From NCBI GenBank assembly GCA_010015805.1, contig ML978127.1, positions 124,001 through 188,000 on the forward strand: a stretch of DNA of 64,000 nucleotides. Direction: 5' to 3'. Below, in pieces: positions 31,967-42,532 of this stretch. The position numbers and the translations under genes are program-made. The notes under the pieces were generated by a model. It was given only the letters and a program-made list of their open reading frames with translations, was not told the origin of the DNA and did not search any database. The stretch comes from Rhizodiscina lignyota. Its lineage: Eukaryota; Ascomycota; Dothideomycetes; Aulographales; Rhizodiscinaceae. The first letter of the stretch is position 1. Each line of letters begins with the position of its first letter.

Positions 31967-33430
31967 TATCTCAGCGGCATTTGAGCGTTTTGAGGGTATT
32001 GAGCGGAGTTTGACAAGACGACGCCGGGCGTTAACAACAGCGTATATACAACGCAAAGCGATAAGCAGCAAGGAAGCGAATGAAAGGATTACATGTGATC
32101 ATGATATTATGAACAGACTATGGGAATAAAACAAAAGCCAAACACTGGCACCTTTTGATTTCACGTGGTTTGGATTGCATTCAAGCATCTCTCGCCGTAA
32201 GGACTCTGAGTCGAGTCTGAGCTCGTGCTGCTATGGTTCCCAATGAACCAAGAGCTTCTTCCATCTCATTGTGAAAGCGGGTCTTGTCCTACACTGCTCA
32301 CGGTGATGCCACGGAAATTTCTTCTAATGGTCAAGCGAGAACATAGCGGCATCGGTCAGGCTGAACTCGCAACGTGTCCAAACCAAACAACTAGCGGTTT
32401 GCACACGTTTCCATCGCCATGAGGAGTCCGTGGAGCTGCTCGCATGCAGCAATGTCGATCGTTCGACAGTCAGCTGAGCCATGTCGGAAAATATCTTTCG
32501 TTCGGTTGTCCCGCTGTTGAAGAGGCGCTCACAAGATCAGCATCAGCCAGCGGAAGTTCAGCGCGAACAGCAGGAAAATGCGGCTCGTCGGCGATTTTGG
32601 AGCCTCCTGTTTCCGATTTCCCCTTTCTTGAGACTGGAAGTGGAGATGCCACTTAAACGCGCGAAAGGGCGATAGGAGACGAAAGCTCTTTATCCCTCAG
32701 GAGGCACTCAACGTCCAAACGCCTCGACGGGTGGATACTTCTTAATCTTACTTTTTGTCTTTCGGATGCGCTCCTCACTCCGGCTCAGGTCAGATCCTCA
32801 TCATCGTGGACGAGCAAAGCAACGCGAGATAAGACTTGCAGATTGTGCAAATTGCAAGCCCTATCGTTAGGCGCGTCAACGGTTTACTCCGAGATTGAGA
32901 AAGCGCCATCGGCGGCTCCGTTATGACCAGATGTTTCTCCACGAAAGCCACGGCGAACAATGTGGAGTTGAACCGTCCGGCGCCATGTTGAGGTGGCTTT
33001 CAGCCCAGCTCCGTGATGTGGATGCCGTTGTGCACGCCCCTTTTGACGCCGCGACTGGGATGCCCGTGGACAAGGCTGAGGATCGAGACAGGGTTGTCAG
33101 ACGTCGCAGTTGGAAGTTTGAAGTGACGAAGAGAGAGCTTCGCGACGCCTATGCTGTAAAAGCTTCACAAACTTGAGAGGATTCAAGGCAGGATCTGAAA
33201 GAATACTGACCCTGAGGACCAAGCCAATCGCAGCAGACCTATACATAGCCCAAGTACGTACCGACAGGTCAGCGTGGCGGTTTGAAAAGCAACCTCAAAC
33301 GCGCATGACATCACCAGCGATTTCCATATCTTTTTCGTATCTTTTTCAGTGTGATAGCAATATACACAAATCAATAGTGTAATAATCTGTATTTGTTGTG
33401 AAACTCGATTTACTACCCGTCTCTCTCAAA
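31967..33430. other. intergenic, nothing convincing
   Basis: 1.46 kb. Open frames at 32481-32675 (64 codons, basic) and 32895-33176 (93 codons) have no family features and no supporting splice structure. Confidence 0.45.
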
Positions 33431-33835
33431 ATGGGCATACCGTACTCCAAGGAAATCAATGCTGCCTTCGACCAAGTGACGCCGCTCGTGGCTGCCGCGT
33501 ACCAGGTCCTCCAGACAACGAAGAACATTTCGATCATACTGGCTGGCATTCAAGTCTTGACGCTTGTTTTTCTGGGGATGATTCTGGTAGCGCTGGTGGG
33601 CTTGCTGTTCACAATGAATCCGGACTTGGAGAAAGAGAGGCAGCTGTATGTGACGCCGACGTTGCTGGCTATCGTTTCGTGGGCTGCCGTGGCGCGCATA
33701 TCTCTGCTTGTGGTCACTGCAGTCTCGTCAGTTATTGCAATGTGGTTGATCATGCGCGTTGCTCAGCACAGGCACGATGTGACTGCACTGTATGAAGTCG
33801 CGGATGGGGTGGCGGCGGAGGACAAGGAAGGCTAA
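33431..33835 (+). CDS. Small conserved fungal membrane protein, possible N-myristoylation
   Basis: Function unknown. 134 residues, single exon. The start MGIPYSKEINAAFDQVTP is chosen over the ATG at 33398 because Gly2 with Ser6 fits an N-myristoylation signal, and because short fungal proteins beginning MGIPYSK.INAAFDQVTPLVAA, followed by LQTTKNI, are known to me as conserved but uncharacterised. Two hydrophobic segments are seen, about residues 38-62 (IILAGIQVLTLVFLGMILVA) and 74-105 (ISLLVVTAVSSVIAMWLIM). The C-terminus is short and acidic (DGVAAEDKEG). It is likely anchored in an internal or plasma membrane. Confidence 0.75.
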   Translation: MGIPYSKEINAAFDQVTPLVAAAYQVLQTTKNISIILAGIQVLTLVFLGMILVALVGLLFTMNPDLEKERQLYVTPTLLAIVSWAAVARISLLVVTAVSSVIAMWLIMRVAQHRHDVTALYEVADGVAAEDKEG

Positions 33836-35553
33836 CCAAGTCGCGGCACTGGCGCATAATGGGACGGCGGAGTACGATGCGAAGGTTAAGGTGGCTCTAA
33901 TGGTTCTGAATGTCGTGGTTGGGTGGAAGTCAAGAATAATCAATTGGTGGGCGAATCGCAGCGTAGGCGCGGCGAAAGGGCTTGAGGCATCACGATGGCG
34001 ATGATTGAGTACCATTCAGAAATGGAGCAGTCACAAGAGCAAGGCACAGGAAGCGTTTGGTTGTATGAGAAAATCAGAGTGGTTTGATTGATTGAAGTCT
34101 ATTTACAAGTGGAGACATGCCAAAGCGATGTCATGTTTGCAAGAGCTCGCGTCAACAGAAGAAAAAGAGAAAGAACTCACTATTCAACCATTCCACCCAA
34201 CCAATTCCCACCCATAAATGTAGCTCGCCCGACGTGAGAGGGGAGGGTGCATGGGCGCGCGGCTGTCAACTCGAGTCCTGAAGAAAAGTCCGCCTAAGGG
34301 CGGCGAAAGCCCTGTTGTGACTCGAGCCAGAAGGCAGGGTCGGGCTTTGACTAGCATCTCAGCGAAGGAGTCATACGGTTTGATTGAGACTCTCAGACAA
34401 CACTAGGCAGTGGGTCGCACAACAAGGCGCAGTTGGCGAAACATCATCCACGAACGCAAAGCGAGTTGAGGGCAAGCCTCGCATCTGCTGTGGCAAGCGA
34501 ACGGAGAAGTCAGTTCCCATGGAGTTCCAGGTTCCATGAGGAGGGAGGTGTAGCGCCCCCTGCGTCATGGGTGCCCTTCGCGTCGCCTTGGTGTGTTCCG
34601 GTGCCATCATCGCGAAGCAGATAAACGTCGCCTCCTGGAGGAGTGAGAGCGAACTCAAACCTCAAACCCCGCCGTAAGCAGAGTCAAAGACTCCACCGCA
34701 GGCAGGAACCGGGGGTTACCCGGCACAGGAAACGAGAGGAAAGCCGCGAGCCCGATCAAATTAGTACATCGCGAGAACTGGCGGGGGTCACTAGGACGAA
34801 CCCGTGTGCCAAACGGGCCCCAGGCAACCAGTGCTCCGGAAAGGTCGTTGAAAAACAAAACAAAGGAAAAACGATGCGTACTTGTCGTCGGGAGAGCAAA
34901 ACTGGAGAAGGCAAGTCAGCATTGTGTTCAGTGGAGAAGTGAGAAAAAACACGCGGTTGTTGACGCGAGCTCAGCAAAACATGACACGCCTGTTCAAAAC
35001 CAAAACAACACGCTCGGGGCTCAAGCAGCAAAGTCGAGTGAAGTGATGATGTGGTAGACATGTCGAAGACATGTTGAGATACATGATGTGCAGAGGTACA
35101 TGGTATGTTGAGGGAGTCTGTTGACATGATGGTGGTTGAGCCCGTCACAGCGATGTGAAGAGAAAGGTTGAAGGAGAGAGGGAAGAGTGAGAAGTAAATA
35201 TACCTGAAAGACATGACTAAGCTCGGCTCAAATCTCAATGATCTCATCGTGAAGTATCTCTTCGGCATCTGTCGGTGGTGTTGTCGGTGGAGTCATCGGT
35301 GGTGAAGTCTTTTTTGTTGTCTGAAATTGGCCAAAATAAAATTTGACACCAAGCTCGAGACCAGGGTTGACATAACAACCAATCTGTAATTGGCCAATAA
35401 ATCGTGTATACCTTCCTCGTGACGCCTGCAGAAAAAGCTTATTCAAACAACACTCTGCGAATAGCTTCGTGATGTGGCCGTGCGCAAGTCATAGCTCAGC
35501 CCACCAGCCTGTATAACACTTGAGCACGTGGCTTTGGTTTAGGCATCAATTCC

Positions 35554-35629
35554 TAGCTCCGGCAAGGCCCGCTATGCTGTTTACCTGAGATTAGCTCCGG
35601 CAAGACCCGTTATGCTGTTTACCTGAGAT
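35554..35629. repeat. 38-base perfect-length tandem duplication
   Basis: Copy 1 is 35554-35591 and copy 2 is 35592-35629. They differ at two sites only: aaggcccgc in copy 1 against aagacccgt in copy 2, both G:C to A:T changes. Confidence 0.85.
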
Positions 35630-36469
35630 TGTAGTGCGAGCTTGCTCCGTGACTCGGCTTAGAGCGGGATTTGGACTCCAGGACAACTTGTGCTAGCGCA
35701 CCGCGTCCTATCTCAATCAGGGCAACGACACCCAAGGGGGCCCTTCTGGTCCATGTAATGAATGCAATTTGGAAGTGTCGATAAGCTTTGATGTTCTCTC
35801 CTGTGTGATGTTGTGATCCCATCCGCACACTTGTAGCAGCCGGGAACATTAGTTGGCCATTCCACGCCTTCAGGCATACAGGACGATCAATGTACTCCTA
35901 GGATATTGGAGCCTAATGCATTGTTCTGTTATAAGATTCTCGGACCTGGCTCTTCTCTCTTTGCGTTGCTGCAGAAGTTGTGTGAAGTGGTGAGGCTAGT
36001 GGGGAGTCTTTATAAGGTGAGAAGCTGAGAGCGATAACAGGACGACGCAAGAATCTAGACTAGACGAGAACATATAAACTACGAATACTGCATTCGATGT
36101 ATTCTTATGACTGGATTATGAAATACTTGGACGTCTTGAAGTGAATTGTGTCTCTTCTCAGAGAATCTTATGGTATGAGCGCGGTGCTGATCTGCATAGA
36201 AATATACTATAGGTAGCTTGAGAGAGAGAATAAAGTAAGAGTGGGACAAGGGCAGCAAGACGTTATCCTTTCAGCTCTTTTGGTTACCATTCGCAGTCAC
36301 TTTATTAAGCGTTGAGAGCTCTTCTTCCCTTCTCACAACGGCTGCGGATGCCACCACGGCTTGAGGAAGAGGATTTTTCGCCTATGTGTGATGTGACAAC
36401 CCATGTTCACGATACATATCTTCATCCGCCTTTGATCGAAACGTGCGTTGAAAGTCTTTAAGTATATGT

Positions 36470-36706
36470 TTATGTGATCCGATTCCACGGCATGGGATAC
36501 TGTTTCAAACATTCCGAGAGTCGCTTACGCTGTGCAACGTTGCCATACATGGCGCTGAAGACACCGTGCTCGGCTGCGTAGGACGTAGCACAGATCTCAG
36601 GTTGCCTTCCATGATAAAGCTTATTCGAACGTCCGCAATTGTCGTCCACATCTGCCGCACGCCACTGAGTTTGAAAGATGGCTGCCAGTAGTATCAGCTC
36701 ACGCAT
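36470..36706 (-). CDS. Candidate small secreted protein (weak)
   Basis: 78 codons beginning MRELILLAAIFQTQWRAADV, a short hydrophobic start that could be a signal peptide, followed by a polar chain with three cysteines (DDNCGRS, PEICATS, SECLKQ). An in-frame GTAAGC sequence near residue 60 might be a splice donor, so the real end could differ. No family recognised. The gene-poor setting is compatible with an effector-like gene, but chance is the main alternative. Confidence 0.2.
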   Translation of the reverse strand: MRELILLAAIFQTQWRAADVDDNCGRSNKLYHGRQPEICATSYAAEHGVFSAMYGNVAQRKRLSECLKQYPMPWNRIT

Positions 36707-39394
36707 GCCTTTGCAAGGGGCGTCTTCACTTACTCTCCGTATGTAAGTGTCAGTTAATAAATGCTCGCTTGAATGTCAAAAGCTTCTTTTCCTTCTGTCT
36801 CCATTGGCGCACAGCACGAGATCCATTTGAGCAGACGAGCACACCAATGTCCAGCATCCAGGCTACAGAATCAAACCCGGGAACCAACAGCTAGTTGAAT
36901 TCCAGGAAAAGGCTCCGTACTGCTGCGTACCGGTATTTTTATCATTCAAGGTCTCGGAGTAGAAAGTCTTGATTTTAGCTGCTAAGCAACGGCGGTCCAA
37001 GGCCTAAATGTACAACAGAACCGGATTCCGTAGCAGTGGCAGTGTAGATCCCAAGAACCTGGACTTAAATCAACGCTAGAAGCAAGACAGAAAAACATCT
37101 AGACATCCGTCACGCGATCGTCAATCTACTTGGCATTGCGCAAAAGCACCCCCAAGGCTAAGTACGCCGGACATGTCTGGGGTCATGGCAACTAAAATAG
37201 AATGTGGCTTTGGCAACGTGTGAAGTCAGGCAATTCAAGCAAGAACAGTTTGCATCTTGGCCAACAGACTGAATTGCTCGCATGCTCACGTGCATTGCAC
37301 GAAAGTTGGAGCTGGCAGAAGTCGGAGTGGAAACAGGACTCTGAGTTCGCAGATGCGGTTCAGCTGGCGAGAGTTGAGGTTGCCCGGAGCGGCAGTTACC
37401 GGTGAAAGGATGGTACGAAGGAGTGGCCTAACGGTAAGCCTCCGCGAATAGGAGATCTCAACAATAATCTTGTTTCTCAGGAGTCTTAAGAGCTGCTTAC
37501 AGCCGATAGTACGCATAGTGGGTACGTCGGTACAAAGTTCGACAGTTGGCAAACGGAGTCGTATCGCTAACCCCAGTCCTCTTTGAATGTCGCCGACATG
37601 GTAAAATTGGTACCGAACCGCAGTGGATTCCTCTCTATCAATAGTACACGCAAAGGACACTTGAATCGCGAAGCAGACGAGATGCTGGTTTACCATCGTG
37701 ACTCTCAGTCTTATCTAGGATTGCTTCTGACGACATTCGCAAATCTACAAGCCTCCATCTCTCTGGAGGCCCCAAGTTCCGACCCCTTGGAAGCAGTGCA
37801 AAGGCTTGGAGGTTCGGATGGTCTGTTCTCCATACGTATTTCTATTTCTGGCTTAGACAGAATTCATTGGTGGTGGGCATTTTCCGCCGTCAAGCCACGA
37901 GGTCTAGCGCATCCGCTGCGCGCTGTGATGGCATGGAGCCTCTCCCCGGCCCGCCACGAGGAAGCTTCCAAGGACCAAAACACTCCGTCAAGCCCTCAAT
38001 AAACGGACAGCCGGGCATATGGCTGGCTCACTGTCGTCATGCTCAGGTTGCTCCACGCAGTTGAGACACTTCCGCATAGCTGATCAGTGCCTGAGACGGT
38101 GCTCATAATAATTTAGGCGAATTTCGAGAGGAAAAGAGGTTCCACTTGCAAAAGGACCGACTCGCCGATAGCTCACATGGTGGGTAAAGCGAAAGCTTAG
38201 CGCTTTGAGCCTGCGAAATTGAGGAACGCTTCCCCTGCCCATCACTCCTACTCGTGGAGATTCAAGAGCTGCCATCCTTGTGGAGATCCTGATAACATGC
38301 TTACTTCCGATGCAGCTCCCGAGGTACGGGAAGCGTGTTTCGACGTCTCTCGGCTCCGTCTCATTGCCATTGAGATTCCTATGCAATTGACTGAGGCGGA
38401 ATTCTCATCTACGCGGTCGTGGAGGAAGCGGGAGAGATTGAGTCTTCGGCCAAGGCAGAAAACGAGGGACGAGGTCACCAATATCAATCGATGCTCTAGC
38501 CTCTTGGTATTGACAGCGGCATGGTAGCTCGCGCCGTGGATACGAAAAGGAGGGGAGCTTGGGCCGCAGGTAGAAGGAAAAAGATGCGGCTCTTTGCTGC
38601 CAAAACGACCAAGCGGCCGGGCATCGCGCAGCAAAAGGGGCTCGGCAGCGTCTCCAACGGGAATAGGGGATACTTTTCCGCTCTAGTTAAAGATACTTAT
38701 GCAAGGCACAGCAGGCAGTTTAATTAAACGCGATGCGGCAAACCGGTGGGGATCCGGCTGATGCAACTGCTCTCGGTCACGCTCCTAGCTCATGCAGAAG
38801 CGAGCCGCCAAACGCCACATCGTGCAAACTCTCCAAGGGGCAGCTCTTTGCGCCTCACAACAACACCACTCCGCCAGGAGCTATGCCGCATTCACTGCCA
38901 GACTCTGAGCCCGCCCACGCCGTCCCAAGATGACAGGCCTGGTGCAGATGTCAACCGGCGCCCGCTTTACCCTATGCGGTGCTCTGCCATTAAGCCACGG
39001 CGCTGCAACCCTGGCGCCATGCCGCCCACACGAGGAAGTGCACAACGCGCTCCAGGCGGCCGTTCGCGATTCCCACACAATGCATTCACCGCGCCGTCGA
39101 GCTCGATTGTGCCCGATTTAGCGAAATTCATGGCGGCAAAGTTCCATGCTGGAGCGAAGGCCAGCAGGGCTCGGACGCTGTGGCCGCCCTGCTCTTTGCA
39201 GGATTTCTCTTAAAACCTCTCATGGCCTTTTCCTCGTGCTAATTCTCTCTCACTCACACACACCACGCTCGTTACTTTTCTATTCGAAATTGACGCTTTT
39301 GTGCTCTTTTTTCCTTTTCGTAGTTCAGTCGTTTACTACGGGAAGCCTAATACTTAACTGGGAAGAGCAACAAAGGTTTATTATATAATTCAAG

Positions 39395-41906
39395 ATGAGG
39401 TCGACCGCCTGGTCGCTCCTTTTCGCTGCGGGCACCGCGCTCGCAGCAAGCCCCGACGGAACTTGCGGTGGTGCCAACGGCTACAGCTGCTGGGGATCTT
39501 TCTTCGGTAACTGCTGTGGTGCAGACGGAACTTGCGGCTCCACGCCAGACAAGTGCACCTCTGGCTGCCAGAAGGAGTTCGGTTTCTGCGCAGAGCAATG
39601 GTTCAACAAGTTCGAGGAGAGAGAAGGACCAGCCTACGGTGGCTACGGCGATGAAGATGATGACGAGTACTGCGGCTGCGACGACGAGGAGGAATCTTCC
39701 ACCCCCGCTGGACCTACGTTCACATCAACTTCATCCACTCCAAGCGGCTTCCCATCTTATTCATACAACTCCACCACTCCTTCATACCCAACGGGCACCG
39801 GCTCTACGCCCGTAGGCCCGATCGGCACTGGCCCCACCGGCTCATCGAGCTTCCCTCCATACCCAACTGGCTCATATAGCACCTACCCCTCTGGCACCGG
39901 TCCTTCGGGCACCGGTCCCTCTGGCACTGGCCCTACCGGTACCGGTCCTTCCGGCACTGGTCCTTCGGGTACCGGTCCTTCAGGAACTGGATCTTTCTCC
40001 ACTCCTGTTGGCCCCATCGGCACTGGTTCAACCACCTCCAAGCCAGTCGGTACTGCTCCTTCTGGAACTGGCCCCAGCGGAACTGGCCCAAGTGGCACTG
40101 GTACTGCACCAGGCTCCGTTGGCACTACCTCGACTTCGTCCACTTGCTCGAGCGTCGCAACTCCCACCGCGGGATTCCTGCCAAACTGCGTTCCTTGCGA
40201 GGGACAGCCGAACGCGGCCGACAAGTTCTGCGGCTACGACGTCAGCACCGACTCCTACCAGTTCACGCCCAAGACCTGCAAGGTTGTCGAGTATACCTTC
40301 ACGGTCACCGACGAGACTGTTTCGCCCGATGGTATCTCTCGCCCGGCCATGCTTGTTAACGGTCAATTGCCCGGCCCTGCCATTGAGGCCAGCTGGGGTG
40401 ACACCGTTGTTGTTCACGTTATCAACAAGCTGACTTCCCTGAACGGCACTTCCATCCATTTCCACGGTATGCGCCAGAGCAACAACAGTGTGAACGACGG
40501 TGTCCCATCTATTGTCCAATGCCCAATTGCTCCTGGTGAATCTATGACCTACCAGTGGGTTGCCGAGAACTACGGAACTTCGTGGTACCACTCCCATTAT
40601 GCCATCCAGGCTTGGGAGGGTGTTTTCGGTCCCGTGGTCATTGATGGACCTCACTCCGACGACTCGTTCGACGAGGACCTTGGCCCTATTGTTCTCCAGG
40701 ATTGGTCTCACTTCACGGTCGATTCCCGCTACGACCTGGCTCAGAACGCGACAGTCAACCCAGCGACAAACCAGACATTCGGTGGCCCTGTTGTTATGGA
40801 CAGTGGTCTCATCAACGGCAAGAACGTGTGGGGAGATGACGGTGCTGCCAACCAGACTGGCTCCCGCAATACCTTCACCTTCACGAAGGGCAAGAAGTAT
40901 CTTCTGCGTATCATCAACACTTCTATCCAGTCAACCTACAAGTTCTACATTGATGGCCACTCTTTCACTGTCATCTCTGCCGATTTCGTCCCGATCCAGC
41001 CGTATACCACGAACATCATTAACATCAATATTGGTGAGCTCCGCAGATACAGTCCACTTTAAGAATAAATGCTAACGTCGCGCAGGTCAGCGCTACAATG
41101 TCATTGTTGAGGCCAACCAGTCTGGCAACCAGAGCTACTGGATGCGTTCTGACAACCAGAACTCTTGCGCTGGTACTGTCCAGGCCAAGAATATCAAGGC
41201 TATTGTCAACTACTCTGGTGGCCCAACTGGTCTCCCAACTTCCACTGCCTACAACTACACGGATGAGTGCATTGACGAGCCGTATGACAAGCTTGTCCCA
41301 TATGTCTCTCTTGACGCTTCTACTGCCGATGACACCGTCAATGGTGGTGCTATGAACGTTGTCGTTGCTGCCAATGACGCGTCCCTCTTCAAATGGTACC
41401 TCGGTGGCACTACCTTCTTCTCCGAGTATGACGACCCGACTCTGTTGGACATCTACCAGAACAACAGCACCCCCGACTACAGCGGCAACTTGCTCGTCAA
41501 GGTCCCTGGTGCCAACCAGATGGTATATGTCATTGTTGAGACTCCTATTGGTCTGCCTCATCCTGTCCATTTGCACGGTCACGACTTCTGGGTCCTTGCA
41601 GCAGGCACTGGCACGTACGCCTCCAACACCACCCTCAACTTGTCTAACCCGCCCCGTCGTGACACTGCGCTCATGCCTGCCGCTGGTTACCTTGTTCTTG
41701 CCTTCAAGACTGACAACCCGGGTGTCTGGTTGATGCATTGCCACATTGGCTGGCACACGTCTATGGGTTGGGCCCTGCAGATCGTCGAGCGACAGTCTGA
41801 GATCAAGAAGACCATCCACGACAGCTGTAAGCTGACGAAGAACTGCGCATCCTGGGATTCTTGGTCGAGCGCGAACGATGTCACGGTCGTTGACTCTGGC
41901 GTCTAA
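39395..41906 (+). CDS. Secreted laccase-like multicopper oxidase with N-terminal chitin-binding domain
   Basis: Oxidises phenols with reduction of oxygen to water, outside the cell. Two exons, 39395-41033 and 41086-41906 (GTGAGC..GCAG), give 819 residues, about 200 more than usual ascomycete laccases. Order: signal peptide (about 1-17, SLLFAAGTALA); an eight-cysteine type 1 chitin-binding domain (about 23-66, CGGANGYSCW to FGFC); an acidic stretch (GDEDDDEYCGCDDEEE); a Ser/Thr/Gly/Pro linker with GTGPS repeats (about 100-250); and three cupredoxin domains. Copper ligands are present: IHFHGMRQ, WYHSHYAIQ, HPVHLHGHDFW and HCHIGWHTSMGW. The residue at Cys+10, the axial position of type-1 copper, is Trp, where Leu, Phe or Met is usual. 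Many N-glycosylation sites. Possible role: melanin or phenol chemistry at chitin surfaces, including its own wall. Confidence 0.93.
39886..40112 (+). repeat. 12-15 base in-frame minisatellite (Gly-Thr-Gly-Pro linker)
   Basis: Repeated ggcaccggtccttcg-type units encoding GTGPS/GTGPT between the chitin-binding and oxidase domains of the laccase. Units vary mainly at third codon positions. The stretch is interrupted by a repeated STPVGPIGTG block, also found just upstream near 39810. Confidence 0.8.
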
Positions 41907-42532
41907 GCGTTCACGACTCTTTTCCGCTGTTGCGTGAGATGTGGAGTTTGCATAGACGGCGCAAACCAAGCACGAGCGAAAATTTATACCCGTTCATGGC
42001 TGTACTAATGGGATCATGTCGACTGCGAATTCATCATTGCGAGTGTGTGTGCCTCGCAGGGAAAAGCGCGGTCTGAGCGACTTCACTTTTCTTGGATCAA
42101 TTGTCTTTACTATTTGAACATATGGGTATGGACTTGCGCCTGCGTATTCTTTGGAGCTTCTTGTAGCCGCACCCTCGCTTCTGGGGTCGGTGTGCGTGTA
42201 TCTTAATGTAGTAGACATCCGCCTTCTTCAATTGTATATATTGATGGCTCAGAAAACCCTTGATTTTTTGAAAATGGATGCTTAAAAACGTAATCTTTGT
42301 TCTTGATATGATTGGCGTGTGTAATTGTAAGTGATTCGCATTCACTTCTTATGGGAGATATGTAGCCATCGTCGGAATCGGTGACAGGGACGTGCACCGC
42401 GCGGCGGGCTGCCCTCCAAACCCTCGTGCGTGCTCGAACTTCCGCAGGCTGCTGAGGACACCACTTCACCGCCTAAAAGTTGTCCACGTCGCCGTGTTTC
42501 CCTCGCCTCATAATGCCTCGCGCGACGTTCAA
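41907..42532. other. intergenic, laccase to transporter
   Basis: 626 bases with the laccase 3' flank and the 5' flank of the next gene. Nothing else seen. A frame upstream of 42533 is open in phase but leader-like. Confidence 0.5.

Larger units (their letters stand above)
33836..39394. other. gene-poor 5.6 kb region
   Basis: The longest stretch without a supported gene. Contents seen are: a GC hairpin-like segment near 34290-34310; a CACCGA-rich microsatellite-like frame on the minus strand (35228-35446) encoding a short Thr/Pro-rich tail; the 38-base tandem repeat at 35554-35629; a possible small secreted protein at 36470-36706; and, from about 38700, the 5' flank of the laccase, pyrimidine-rich in the last 200 bases. 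Several frames over 100 codons (34756-35268, 37583-38002, 38248-38634) lack any protein-like features. Confidence 0.5.

Noticed and set aside
34756-35268. 170-codon minus-strand frame
   Set aside because: Ser/Phe-rich composition of a pyrimidine-biased strand, no motif, no conserved start context.
35926-36230. Segment resembling a solo LTR (TG-start, TATAAGG and A-rich downstream part)
   Set aside because: No paired copy, no clear end repeat or target duplication and no internal region in the window. Composition alone is not enough to call a fossil element.
37425-37500. tRNA-like D-arm pattern (GTGGCCTAACGGTAAGCC)
   Set aside because: No T-loop consensus or pairing acceptor stem follows; judged chance.
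40028-40711. 227-codon frame antisense to the laccase
   Set aside because: Shadow of the repetitive, codon-biased laccase reading frame; no independent features.
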